Of a DNA stretch of 64,000 nucleotides, positions 35,580-44,335 are shown in pieces. A model generated the notes under the pieces. That model did no database searches, was not told the origin of the DNA, and worked only from the letters and a program-made list of their open reading frames with translations. Within the stretch, counting starts at the first letter, position 1, and every line of letters begins with the position of its first letter. A program made the position numbers and the translations under genes. Location of the stretch: positions 1 to 64,000 of the forward strand of contig NZ_VLXZ01000011.1 of NCBI RefSeq assembly GCF_007293315.1. The letters run 5' to 3'. This DNA is from Alkalicoccobacillus porphyridii. GTDB lineage: Bacteria > Bacillota > Bacilli > Bacillales > Bacillaceae_D.

Positions 35580-36917
35580 TTATTTATCATATTCAATCGC
35601 TACACCAAGGTCTTGTAGTAGATCAAAGAAGGTTGGGCAGGTTTTAGATACACAGCCTGGGTCATTAATGGTGATACCAGGTACTTTTAACCCGATTAGA
35701 GCAAGAGACATGGCCACTCGGTGATCATCATAGGAGTCTAACAATGCTGGTTTGGGCGTACCAGGATAAACAGTTAGTCCATCAGCAAATTCTTCAACCT
35801 TAATACCTAGCTTGGTTAGCTCTGTGCAAATTGCAGAAATGCGATCAGACTCATGGTGTCGAATATGCTCAACATCACGTAAAGTAATTGGACCAGATGC
35901 AAATGGAGCTAGGGCAGCAAGTGTCAGTGTCTGATCCGACATCTCCTTCATGCTAATATCAAATCCACCCTGTAATTGATCGGTTCCTTCTACTTCGATA
36001 TACGTATCACCTTTTGTCACTTTACATCCCATTTTTTCGTACAGATCAACCATAAAAATATCCGGCTGATTGGTGTCCATTGTTAGATTTGTTACTTTGA
36101 TGCGGCTGTTCGTTAAAGCAGCTAATGCAAAGAAATAACTCGCCGTAGATGCATCTGCTTCTAATTGTAGCTCTCGCCCTTTAAAAGCTTTACGTTCAAC
36201 AGTCATTCGAGTTAAATCCTCATTCGCCTCTACGTTAACACCAAATTGCTTCATGAGTTCAATTGTAATATTCACATACGCATGCTGGACGATGTAATCA
36301 GGAATGGTAATGGTTACTTCATTTTCAGCATAAGGACTGGCTATTAATAAACCACTAATAAACTGACTGGACTGTTTCCCCGAGATCGTAACAGGGCCAC
36401 CTTTTAATCCTTGAGCATGAATCGTTAGGGGGTAGTAGTCATTCGAATCAATGTGTGCGCCTAATGTCTTTAACGCATCCAAAAGCAGAGACACAGGTCT
36501 TTCGCTCATTCGTTTGCTTGCTTCAATGGTCCACTCTCCCTCGTGCGAGGCGGCTAGAGCTCCTGGTAGGAATCTTGCTGTTGTTCCAGCAGCACCGATA
36601 TACAAGCTAGCTTCTTTCGTAGGCCAATCTCCATTGCAGCCTTGAATGTGAATGGTATCTCCTTCGACCTGAGTTTCGATGCCGAGTTTATTCAAGGTAT
36701 CAATACACCAATAAGAATCATCACTTCTTAATATGCCTGAAAGCTTAGAAGAACCTTCTGCTAATCCAGCAATAATTAATGCTCGATTGGTGAAGCTTTT
36801 GCTTCCTGGTATTCGAATATCTTTATGAATGGATTGGTTAAGCGGGCTGATTGTAACAGTCTGAACATCATTTAACGCAGACCAATCTGAACGCGCTTTT
36901 GAATCTGGTGTGTGCAC
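35580..36917 (-). CDS. aroA: 5-enolpyruvylshikimate-3-phosphate synthase
   Basis: A 445-residue EPSP synthase (EC 2.5.1.19), shikimate pathway, cytoplasmic. Hallmarks are PGSKSFTNRALIIAGLAEG, LRSDDSYWCIDTL, YIGAAGTTARFLPGAL, DYDDHRVAMSLAL (here DSYDDHRVAMSLAL) and PGCVSKTCPTFF. The start is GTG, after AGAGGTGATGAA. The usual bacterial LG(N/G)AGTA motif reads IGAAGTTAR, the form seen in some stand-alone AroA proteins and of possible interest for glyphosate tolerance. The gene is alone, not in a trp/aro operon. Confidence 0.95.
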   Translation of the reverse strand: MHTPDSKARSDWSALNDVQTVTISPLNQSIHKDIRIPGSKSFTNRALIIAGLAEGSSKLSGILRSDDSYWCIDTLNKLGIETQVEGDTIHIQGCNGDWPTKEASLYIGAAGTTARFLPGALAASHEGEWTIEASKRMSERPVSLLLDALKTLGAHIDSNDYYPLTIHAQGLKGGPVTISGKQSSQFISGLLIASPYAENEVTITIPDYIVQHAYVNITIELMKQFGVNVEANEDLTRMTVERKAFKGRELQLEADASTASYFFALAALTNSRIKVTNLTMDTNQPDIFMVDLYEKMGCKVTKGDTYIEVEGTDQLQGGFDISMKEMSDQTLTLAALAPFASGPITLRDVEHIRHHESDRISAICTELTKLGIKVEEFADGLTVYPGTPKPALLDSYDDHRVAMSLALIGLKVPGITINDPGCVSKTCPTFFDLLQDLGVAIEYDK

Positions 36918-37022
36918 TTCATCACCTCTATGTAAGTATTGTACCTACTATATCACGAAAGAGGCTGGCTCAAAAGCTAACGGGAAAAATGTCCAAGCGA
37001 CGAATAGATATAAAGAGAAAAA

Positions 37023-37073
37023 AATAAAGCTTGTCTACCGTTTTGTAAACCAAATACGGTCGACAAGCTCTTA
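37023..37073 (-). terminator. Terminator after the MFS pump gene
   Basis: GAGCTTGTC...ACCGTATTTGG pairs with CCAAAT/CGGT...GACAAGCTT-type sequence across the segment and is followed on the minus strand by a long T tract. Its base resembles the aroA terminator. Confidence 0.75.
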
Positions 37074-37094
37074 TAACTTTTAGAAGCGAATGAG

Positions 37095-38606
37095 TTACGT
37101 TGCTTTTTTCTTCATTTCCTGAGAGGTTAGTACACGCTCATTACCCATAAAGAAAACGGTAATGGCAGCAAACACGATCGGAATAAGCGCTAAGCTAAAG
37201 ATTAGTGTAATAGAATCGGACATCGCTTGCGATAGCTCAGTTAATAGCTCTGGTGGAATGTTGGACCTCGTTTCTGGTTGAAAAATTTGCTGGATATCAC
37301 CTGATCCAGATAGGCCGGTCGGATCTTTGACCATAACCTCTGCAATGCGAGAGGAAAACACAGTTGTTTGAATCGTTCCGAAAATTGTAACCCCTACGGT
37401 CATTCCAAAGGAGCGAAGAAAGGAGTTGGTTGAATTGGCAGAGCCTCGGAATCTTGGTTCGATATTATTAATGGAAGCAGCAGGTAATAAAGAAAAAGAA
37501 AAACCTACCCCAAATCCAGCCAATGTCATATACAAACTCATAGCTATTCTTGAGGTATCAACTGACATCGTTGAAAGAAGCAGCATGCCAATAAAAAAGC
37601 TGATGACAGACACGGCCATTAATGAGCGAAAGGGAATCTTGGTTTGTAGTAATCCTCCGACCATACTTCCTGCAACGGAGCCAAGCATCATGGGCATAAG
37701 AATAAACCCAGCGCTCGTAGCGGAACCACCGTACACGGCCTGCACATATATAGGAATAAAGACAGCTAAGAGAACAAAGGTACCACCATATAAAAAAGCG
37801 AGAATTTGTGAGGTGGCAAATAAGCGATTTTTAAACATCCAAAACGAAATAATCGGTTCGGTTGCTTTTCGTTCGGTAAAGAAAAAAGCGACAAAAGCTA
37901 AACCAGATAAGCTAAATAATGAAATAATAAAAGCAGAATTCCAAGCGAATGTTTTTCCTCCAAGCTCAAGTGCAAACATTAATCCAGTTACGGCGGTAAC
38001 AAGGGTAAAGGCACCAAGCCAGTCAATTTTCTGTTTAGTCGCATGTCGTTCTTCTTGATAATGTTTAAGAATAAAGAAAAAGGCGACAGCACCAATGGGT
38101 AGATTAATGAAAAAGACCCAGTGCCAGCTAAATGCATCGGTAATAAAAGCTCCTAATAAAGGACCAAGTACACTTGAAAGACCAAATACGGCACCAAATA
38201 AACCGGTCATTTTGCCTCGCTTTTCGGGTGGAAAGATATCAAAGATGATGGTAAAGGCAATCGGCATTAAAGCGCCGCCACCTATGCCCTGGATGACTCG
38301 ATATGTAATGAGCTGGTTCATGCTTTGAGCTGTTCCACACAACACGGAGCCAACAAGGAAAGCAAGCAGACCAAACAGAAAAAATCGCTTTCGACCATAC
38401 ATGTCAGATAATTTACCATAAATCGGCATACCAGCCATTACTGCGACCATATACCCTGCAGTCACCCAAACAAATTTTTCGTAGCTTCCAAGATCTGAAA
38501 CGATTGTACCCATCGCAGTTGCAACAATTGTGTTATCAATAGCTGCCATAAATATACCTAATAGTAGTCCTGCAACAATAAATTTATTCTGAGCTGACTC
38601 TGCCAT
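37095..38606 (-). CDS. DHA2-family (EmrB/QacA-like) multidrug MFS transporter
   Basis: A 503-residue, probably 14-helix drug:H+ antiporter. It shows motif D1 LGIFMAAIDNTIVATAMGTI, motif A GKLSDMYGRKRFF, motif B YRVIQGIGGGALMP and motif C GPLLGAFI. AATTTC/ATGG context: the ATG at 38606 is the first M (MAESAQNKF). It is similar to Bacillus Mdr/Bmr3-type pumps. Substrates cannot be predicted. No regulator is adjacent. Confidence 0.9.
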   Translation of the reverse strand: MAESAQNKFIVAGLLLGIFMAAIDNTIVATAMGTIVSDLGSYEKFVWVTAGYMVAVMAGMPIYGKLSDMYGRKRFFLFGLLAFLVGSVLCGTAQSMNQLITYRVIQGIGGGALMPIAFTIIFDIFPPEKRGKMTGLFGAVFGLSSVLGPLLGAFITDAFSWHWVFFINLPIGAVAFFFILKHYQEERHATKQKIDWLGAFTLVTAVTGLMFALELGGKTFAWNSAFIISLFSLSGLAFVAFFFTERKATEPIISFWMFKNRLFATSQILAFLYGGTFVLLAVFIPIYVQAVYGGSATSAGFILMPMMLGSVAGSMVGGLLQTKIPFRSLMAVSVISFFIGMLLLSTMSVDTSRIAMSLYMTLAGFGVGFSFSLLPAASINNIEPRFRGSANSTNSFLRSFGMTVGVTIFGTIQTTVFSSRIAEVMVKDPTGLSGSGDIQQIFQPETRSNIPPELLTELSQAMSDSITLIFSLALIPIVFAAITVFFMGNERVLTSQEMKKKAT

Positions 38607-38796
38607 ATTCCATCTCCCACTTGCCTATTGTTTAATTAAAATCCTAAGTAGTTTATCACACAAACTAGTTATTATGAATGGTCTAATTCATATAAGTATA
38701 ACCGATGGTTTCTAGTAGAAAGTGACAATCGAACTAAGAGACTTGTACTATCTTAAAACTCGAATCATACACGGAAATTACATAAGCATTTTGAAA

Positions 38797-38806
38797 TTTC
38801 CCAATA
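38797..38806 (-). promoter_or_regulatory. TATTGGGAAA motif in the alkaline protease promoter region
   Basis: TTTCCCAATA, read TATTGGGAAA on the minus strand, lies 77-86 bp before the protease ATG. The same 10-mer occurs twice in the intergenic region between the peptide-sensing regulator and the sirtuin gene. It is a candidate operator for that regulator; no experiment is known to me. Confidence 0.35.
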
Positions 38807-38882
38807 CTCATCCAAGGATAATTTTGCTAGGGTGGTTACAAGCCAGCTACTGATGACTGGCAAGACTACTAGGAGGGGTTTC

Positions 38883-39998
38883 ATGAAATTTCATGCAAGC
38901 AAATGGACGGTAGGTTTATCAGTACTTGTAGCATTTTCAGCAGTACCAGCACTTGCTGAAGCCGAAGAAGCAAAGGAAAGGTATCTCATTGGATTTAAAG
39001 AAGAAGCAGATGCCGCAACCTTTACGACCCAAGCAGAAACACTTGAAAGCCAAGTAGACGCAGAAATACTACGAGAATATGAAAATCTACCAGTCATAAA
39101 CGCTGAGCTCACCGAAGAGGAAGCCACAGCTTTAGAAGAGCAAGCTACCATTGAATATGTTGAAAAAGATGTAAAGATGCATACGTATCAAGAAGTACCA
39201 TACGGCATCCCGCAAGTGAATGCACCAGCTGTACACGAGGCAGGAAACTTTGGTGAGGGAGTATCTGTCGCGGTAATAGATTCAGGTATTGCACAACATG
39301 AAGATCTAAATATAGTAGGTGGCGAAAGCTTTGTTAGCTCAGAGCCAACCTATGAAGATTTAAATGGACATGGGACTCACGTAGCAGGAACCATTGCAGC
39401 CTTAGATAATATAATTGGAGTCATTGGCGTTTCTCCTGATGTCGACTTATACGCTGTAAAGGTGCTCGACAGCTTTGGTAGCGGGTATACAAGTGACATT
39501 GCAGCAGGCATTGAGTGGGCTGCAGATCAAGGCATCGACATTGCGAACCTCAGCCTAGGTGGCCCAACAGGATCAACCGTCCTTGAACAAGCTGTCGATT
39601 ACGCAGAAGAGCAAGGCACACTGCTCATCGCAGCAGCAGGTAACTCAGGAACAAGAGGCATCGGCTACCCAGCAGCTTACGACAATGTCATCTCAGTCGC
39701 AGCGGTAGATTCTGCTAACAATAAAGCAAACTTCTCAAGCTATGGCCCTGAGAACGACATCGCAGCCCCAGGAGTAGACGTACTTAGTACCTATATTGGC
39801 GGAGAATACACAGAACTGAGCGGAACCTCTATGGCTTCACCTCACGTAGCAGGAGTCGCCGCTCTTGTACAAGCAACAAACCCACTAGCAACAGCCGAAC
39901 AAATTGGTCAAATCCTACAAGAGACAGCCACTCCACTAGGAAATGAAGAATTCTTCGGAAGCGGATTGGTTGATGCAGAAGCGGCGGTCGGGCAGTAG
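38883..39998 (+). CDS. aprE: High-alkaline subtilisin (S8) extracellular protease
   Basis: A 371-residue prepro-enzyme. The signal peptide ends near ALA (residue 25), and an inhibitor-I9 propeptide (about 30-101) starts KERYLIGFKEE. The mature S8 domain starts near residue 102 and has Asp133 (VIDSGI), His163 (NGHGTHVAGT) and Ser316 (SGTSMASPHVAG). Subtracting 101 gives 32, 62 and 215, exactly the Savinase/M-protease linear numbering; the mature length (about 270) also fits. AGGAGGGG precedes ATG 38883; the longer frame from 38832 is not a start. It converges on the peptide-sensing regulator locus. Confidence 0.96.
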   Translation: MKFHASKWTVGLSVLVAFSAVPALAEAEEAKERYLIGFKEEADAATFTTQAETLESQVDAEILREYENLPVINAELTEEEATALEEQATIEYVEKDVKMHTYQEVPYGIPQVNAPAVHEAGNFGEGVSVAVIDSGIAQHEDLNIVGGESFVSSEPTYEDLNGHGTHVAGTIAALDNIIGVIGVSPDVDLYAVKVLDSFGSGYTSDIAAGIEWAADQGIDIANLSLGGPTGSTVLEQAVDYAEEQGTLLIAAAGNSGTRGIGYPAAYDNVISVAAVDSANNKANFSSYGPENDIAAPGVDVLSTYIGGEYTELSGTSMASPHVAGVAALVQATNPLATAEQIGQILQETATPLGNEEFFGSGLVDAEAAVGQ

Positions 39999-40008
39999 AA
40001 TAAGGAAT

Positions 40009-40040
40009 AAAAAAACTCTCCGTGAAGGAGAGTTTTTTAT
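40009..40040. terminator. Bidirectional terminator between protease and propeptide genes
   Basis: AAAAAACTCTCC and GGAGAGTTTTTT form a perfect stem around a short loop; it serves both converging genes. Confidence 0.9.
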
Positions 40041-40042
40041 GA

Positions 40043-40189
40043 TCAGCCGCCTGGTGGGTATCTTACATGACTGCCACTACCTTGAATAAAAAAGTCTGCT
40101 GCATATGTTGCTAAAGATAGATCATAAATTGAATAGACTAAACCGGCAGCAAGTGCTGATCCAAAACCAAATTGTAATATTCTTTTCAT
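40043..40189 (-). CDS. Small exported propeptide, probable signalling pheromone precursor
   Basis: A 48-codon gene too short for ordinary ORF calling. AAGGAGGG (minus strand, 40204-40197) lies seven bases before the ATG, and the gene starts 17 nt after the stop of the XRE-TPR regulator on the same strand. The product has a basic start MKRILQF, a hydrophobic stretch (GFGSALAAGLVYSI), a middle ending in YAADFFIQ, and a C-terminal tail GSGSHVRYPPGG. Size, export signal, position and a short distinctive tail match the PapR and NprX precursors of PlcR and NprR systems. The active peptide is probably a C-terminal 5-8-mer. A shared terminator follows. Seen: ORF, ribosome site and layout. Inferred: pheromone function. 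Confidence 0.72.
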   Translation of the reverse strand: MKRILQFGFGSALAAGLVYSIYDLSLATYAADFFIQGSGSHVRYPPGG

Positions 40190-40206
40190 TGTGCAACCCT
40201 CCTTTT

Positions 40207-41448
40207 TTAATTAATATTATATTTTCTATAATAACTTAAAGCTTTGCTTAAACTACCTTTAGAGTCATACATTTTTGCTAAGATGAGACTATAGTGACGA
40301 AGAAACAGTTCATCATTATTTTTTTCTAAGAACGGCATAACTTCTTTTTCTAAAAAGTTAATTTGTTTATCTTGATCTCCAGCAAGGTTTAGCTCTACTT
40401 CTTTAATTAACAGCTTCATTTTTTTGGGCACATCTTTAGTGTTTTTAAAAGTGTTTAGTTTTTTTAAATAGCTATCTATTTCTGGATTTTTATTATCAAC
40501 TTCTATGAAGATTTTAACTAATTCAATAATTGCTAGTATATGATCTTCACTATCTTCTTCAAAATAGCTAATACATTTTTCTATATTTATAATAGCTTTT
40601 TTAAACTCTTTTGTAGATATTAAAAGTAGTGAATAGTTATATAAATTATGATAATAGAGATTTTCCAAATTTAAAAGCTTTGTATTTCTAAGAATAGAAA
40701 TGTATAGTTTTTTTGCCTCTTCGAAAAGATTCATACTTTCATAGTTGATAGCTAGAAGAATCTGAGAATGGAGAGTCCGTATAAAATTGTTTTTTTCTAT
40801 ATAGAATTGCAATGCTTCATGCGCATATGGGATTGAATTGTCCCTTTGTCCGAGAACGCTATAACACAAGGCAATTTGGTAGGAGAGTTCTTTCATACTT
40901 ATATATGAATTGATCGAAGCGGTGCTGTTTCTAATCCCTAACAAATAGTCTAAAGATTCTCTATGTTTACCTTTTGCAAAAAGAACACTTCCGTAAACGT
41001 GTCGATATAATAGCTCTTCTACGGGAGATAAATTAGCTCTATTCTTTTCTACTATTGATAAGTGGGACTCAACTGAATTAAAGTCATATTGTGTAGTAAA
41101 AAATCTAGCCATATAAATGTGATAAAGTTGCACTAAGTTAGTTTTACTATAGTACTCCTCATCAAGCTCTAACTGATCCTTAATCTCCTTCGCTTTATCC
41201 AACTCGTAATAAAAAATGGCATCTGTAAATTCTTCAAGTCTTTCTTGTAAAATTCCATACCTCTCAACTTCCTCGTTCATATCCAATCCAAGACGTTCCA
41301 TTAGCAGCGCAGCAGTTTCTTTGTTCACACTATAAGCATTGTTTTCAATTTTGGATAAGTGAGGGATCGAACAAATTCCGTCTGCTAGCTCTGCTTGAGT
41401 GATTCCACTTTTTAACCGGTAGTATTTTATAATCGGTCCAAATTCCAT
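40207..41448 (-). CDS. RRNPP-family peptide-sensing regulator (NprR/PlcR-like)
   Basis: A 413-residue protein. The XRE helix-turn-helix (about 3-60) is FGPIIKYYRLKSGITQAELADG with IPHLSKIENN. The rest is TPR-rich alpha-helix (for example YQIALCYSVLGQRDNSIPYAHEAL; LAINYESMNLFEEAKKLYISIL). It is similar in plan to the 18.0-kb regulator, but here an exported propeptide gene follows immediately. RRNPP receptors bind the mature peptide re-imported through oligopeptide permease and then change DNA binding. The neighbouring exoprotease gene is the natural candidate target, as nprA is for NprR. A TATAAT-type box lies at 41482-41477 (minus strand). Confidence 0.9.
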   Translation of the reverse strand: MEFGPIIKYYRLKSGITQAELADGICSIPHLSKIENNAYSVNKETAALLMERLGLDMNEEVERYGILQERLEEFTDAIFYYELDKAKEIKDQLELDEEYYSKTNLVQLYHIYMARFFTTQYDFNSVESHLSIVEKNRANLSPVEELLYRHVYGSVLFAKGKHRESLDYLLGIRNSTASINSYISMKELSYQIALCYSVLGQRDNSIPYAHEALQFYIEKNNFIRTLHSQILLAINYESMNLFEEAKKLYISILRNTKLLNLENLYYHNLYNYSLLLISTKEFKKAIINIEKCISYFEEDSEDHILAIIELVKIFIEVDNKNPEIDSYLKKLNTFKNTKDVPKKMKLLIKEVELNLAGDQDKQINFLEKEVMPFLEKNNDELFLRHYSLILAKMYDSKGSLSKALSYYRKYNIN

Positions 41449-41853
41449 GATTCACCAACCCGTGTGTATAGTTTTCATTATAAAACAAAATGACGTAATT
41501 TGGAGACTTATGTTCTGTTTTTCTATTGGGAAAAACAAGGGTAACTACTAGGTCTTATCGCTTATTTAAGGCGATTGTAGCAAGCTATTACTTGATTATC
41601 AAGAAATATATTGGAATAATTAGGTGAATCCGGTCCTTTGAAACATGTAAATGTAAATATCAGAAATGCTAGATAGCATATGGTGATTTGCTAGGTAATT
41701 TATCCTTATGTTCTGGGCGCTTTGATTTAGTTTTATATTCTATTTGAATATTGGGAAATATGAAGTTTTTTTCGAAAAGGGTCGAAATTTTTATAGAGAT
41801 TCCTAGTTTGTTATAATAGAACAATGTTGAGCAATAAAGGGGTTTGAAGCTTT
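41449..41853. promoter_or_regulatory. Divergent regulator/sirtuin intergenic region with paired motifs
   Basis: This 405-bp AT-rich region has two copies of CTTATGTTCTG (41507-41517 and 41705-41715), each followed on the plus strand by TATTGGGAAA (41524-41533 and 41749-41758). The first pair is just upstream of the regulator's TATAAT; the second lies before the sirtuin gene, whose own TATAAT is at 41812-41817. TCGAAA is also repeated at 10-bp spacing near 41772-41787. No gene is seen within. Confidence 0.45.
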
Positions 41854-42606
41854 ATGACAGATTATACTCAGCTAAGACGGCTGATCAAAGAAGCGTCAAC
41901 GATTACTGTTTTGACGGGAGCAGGAGTTTCTACTGCAAGTGGTATCCCTGACTTTCGTTCAGCAGGTGGGTTATGGTCCGAGGACCGTTCAAGAGAGTAC
42001 TATATGTCTAATCGGTATTTTCAAAAGGATCCTGTAGATTTTTGGAGAAAGTATAAAGAAATCTTCCGAATTAAACTGTTAAAAGGGTTCCAGCCTAATC
42101 CGGTCCATTTTTTTCTTAAAGATCTCGAGAGAATTGGTAAAAAAATATACATTGTTACGCAAAATGTTGATGGTCTGCATAAAGCGGCGGGTAGTAATCA
42201 AATCATTGAGTATCATGGTTCGCTTGATACAGCCTCATGTCCACGCTGTGGGACTAAAATAAAGTTGGATGAGATTCTTGCTAACGAGACACCACTTTGC
42301 CCAATGAAAGAGTGTGGCAAAATTGTTAGGCCGGATATTGTATTATTTGGAGACCCCATTACAAAGCATGGAGAGGCAGAGGCTTTTATTCAATCTAGTG
42401 ACTTATTGTTAACAATGGGCACTTCTTTACAAGTTAGCCCCTTCAATCTTCTGCCGGAGTATGCTGTATTTGAACTGAATATGAAGTCTGCCATAATTAA
42501 TCGAGAGCATACAATGATGGATGAAGTGTTTCAATGTAGAGTTCATGGTGAACTAAGTGAAATCGTTACGTTACTTCACAGGGATTTAGTAAAAGATACA
42601 TGGTGA
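41854..42606 (+). CDS. Sir2-family NAD-dependent protein deacylase
   Basis: A 250-residue sirtuin. The NAD site GAGVSTASGIPDFRSAGGLW (22-41), TQNVDGLH (102-109), catalytic His121 (EYHGS), a four-cysteine zinc site (Cys129, 132, 149, 154) and VRPDIVLFGD are all present, so it should be active. Related Bacillus proteins (SrtN, CobB type) deacetylate acetyl-CoA synthetase and other lysines. It is divergent from the peptide-sensing regulator and convergent, one base apart, with the M15 peptidase gene. AAAGGGG precedes the ATG at some distance. Confidence 0.94.
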   Translation: MTDYTQLRRLIKEASTITVLTGAGVSTASGIPDFRSAGGLWSEDRSREYYMSNRYFQKDPVDFWRKYKEIFRIKLLKGFQPNPVHFFLKDLERIGKKIYIVTQNVDGLHKAAGSNQIIEYHGSLDTASCPRCGTKIKLDEILANETPLCPMKECGKIVRPDIVLFGDPITKHGEAEAFIQSSDLLLTMGTSLQVSPFNLLPEYAVFELNMKSAIINREHTMMDEVFQCRVHGELSEIVTLLHRDLVKDTW

Positions 42607-42607
42607 T

Positions 42608-43177
42608 TTAATGAGAAGGGTACTTTCCTCGTTGAAGTTCATTAATACTGTATCCAAAATCCATCTGCAGATGAGGGTAATCTCTAAATCCTTTCCAATC
42701 GCCACCCCATGTAAATCCAAGATCTTTTGCTATGGATACGACCTCCATCCAATCTGACTCGCCATTTTGGTTGCCATCATATTCAAGATCCCAAATCACA
42801 TCGCCATTCTCTTTTCTGAGGGCAAAATCAATAGCTAACCCATAATTATGATAGGATTCGCCACCCTTCGCATTGGTTACAACTCGTCCCTCGGATTCTC
42901 TACCTTTATCGTAAAGAGAGTCTTGCTTTTCTATTGAACGAAAATCATCAGTTATGACAACATCTATTTCTAAATCTGCAGCTCTTTCAACAAGCTCCTC
43001 TGTTTTTTCGGCAACAGTAGGGTGAAGGTCTGTAGGAGGCTCAAAGTCCACATCCTCCTTGGCTATCGCTTCATGTGGAAGCTGGAGTTCTTTTTCTTTA
43101 TACAAAATAATTAAAAAGAAGCATAAGATGGATACAATCAGAAGCCAAGAGAAAGTGACCCCTATTTGTGCTTTCAT
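42608..43177 (-). CDS. M15-family cell-wall peptidase, CwlK-like
   Basis: A 189-residue protein with an N-terminal signal-anchor (about 7-27) and an extracellular VanY/CwlK-type peptidase domain. Zinc ligands are visible in SYHNYGLAIDF (His and Asp) and YPHLQMDF (His); the glutamate/tryptophan segment is DLGFTWGGDWKGFRD. B. subtilis CwlK is an L-alanyl-D-glutamate (LD) endopeptidase; the same fold also includes DD-carboxypeptidases. The length is near CwlK's. It ends one base from the converging sirtuin gene, with no clear terminator between. Confidence 0.9.
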   Translation of the reverse strand: MKAQIGVTFSWLLIVSILCFFLIILYKEKELQLPHEAIAKEDVDFEPPTDLHPTVAEKTEELVERAADLEIDVVITDDFRSIEKQDSLYDKGRESEGRVVTNAKGGESYHNYGLAIDFALRKENGDVIWDLEYDGNQNGESDWMEVVSIAKDLGFTWGGDWKGFRDYPHLQMDFGYSINELQRGKYPSH

Positions 43178-43309
43178 ATAAGCAAATCTCCTTTTCTAGC
43201 AACTAAACGAAAAATGTCGAAACTCTACCTATTGTAACGTAGTTTCATAGTTTTTTGAACCTAAGAAGCTTGTGGGGATAACTATGTTGAATGATAAAAA
43301 GTCGAAGAG

Positions 43310-44245
43310 GCAGTATTAAGAAGAATGGTCGTAATACCAAGAGGAACGAGCGCATTACCAAGAGCCGGAGCTCGAAACCAAGAAAGAAGCCGCGCGTGGC
43401 AAGAAGAACTAGCACAGTACCAAGAGCCGGAGCCCGAAACCAAGAAAGAACTACCGCATACCAAGAGGAACGAGCACCTTACCAAGAGCCAGAGCTCAAT
43501 ACCAAGAAAGAAGTCCCGCACACCAAGAAGAACGAGCATATTACCAAGAGCCAGAGCTCAATACCAAGAAAGAAGCTCCGCATACCAAGAAGAACGAGCA
43601 TATTACCAAGAGCCAGAGCTCAATACCAAGAAAGAAGCCCCGCACACCAAGAGGAACCAGCGCGTTACCAAGCCCCAGAGATCAATACCAAGAAAGAAGC
43701 TCCGCATACCAAGAGCCAGAGCTCAATACCAAGAAAGAAGTCCCGCACACCAAGAAGAATGAGCGTCTTACCAAGAGCCAGAGCTCAATACCAAGAAAGA
43801 AGCTCCGCACACCAAGAAGAATGAGCGCATTACCAAGAGCCGGAGCCCGCACCAAGAAAGAAGCTCCGCATAGCAAGAAGCACGAGCACAGCACCAAGAG
43901 CCAAATTCCGAAACCAAGAAAGAAGCCTTACACACCAAGAAGAACGAGCATATTACCAAGAGCCAGAGCTCAATACCAAGAAAGAAGCCCCGCACACCAA
44001 GAGGAACCAGCGCGTTACCAAGCCCCAGAGATCAATACCAAGAAAGAAGCTCCGCATACCAAGACGAACGAGCATATTACCAAGAGCCAGAGCTCAATAC
44101 CAAGAAGAACCAGCGCATTACCAAGAGCCAGACCCCGAACCCAAGAAAGAAACCTCGCCCACCAAGAAGAACCGCCACAGTACCAAGACCCGATTGCCAT
44201 TACCAAGAAGAAAACACCTAACACCAAGAGCCAGCAGCACTTACT
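43310..44245 (+). repeat. Large ACCAAGA minisatellite, about 0.9 kb, 62-bp higher-order units
   Basis: More than forty tandem units of 20-22 bp each begin ACCAAGA. They are grouped in threes: (21) ACCAAGAAGAACGAG..., (20) ACCAAGAGCCAGAGCTC..., (21) ACCAAGAAAGAAGC.... The triplet repeats about every 62 bp, with a few rounds missing one unit. Two ~190-bp segments (starting near 43520 and 43935) are almost identical, pointing to recent unequal exchange. Long open frames appear in several frames on both strands, but because 62 is not divisible by three the frame shifts each round; no ribosome site or start is present. I treat it as non-coding. It fills the 1,158-bp gap between the M15 peptidase and permease genes. 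Confidence 0.92.
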
Positions 44246-44292
44246 GCGACCCCCTCCTCGACCTCCAGACGCACATGCATCAAATCCCAAAC

Positions 44293-44317
44293 AAAAAACC
44301 CCGTCACACGGGATTTT
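44293..44317 (-). terminator. Terminator after the APC permease gene
   Basis: CCCGT (44300-44304) pairs with ACGGG (44308-44312), and on the minus strand a six-T run follows. The stem is short but well formed. Confidence 0.65.
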
Positions 44318-44335
44318 TACATAATGCAGTTATAC

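Noticed and set aside
43310-44245. Possible CRISPR array
   Set aside because: Units follow each other at 20-22 bp with no unique spacers, and no cas genes are in the window.
43291-44324. Long arginine/proline/glutamine-rich open frames on both strands
   Set aside because: They are created by the tandem repeat. Several frames are open at once, the 62-bp unit shifts frame every round, and there is no ribosome site.
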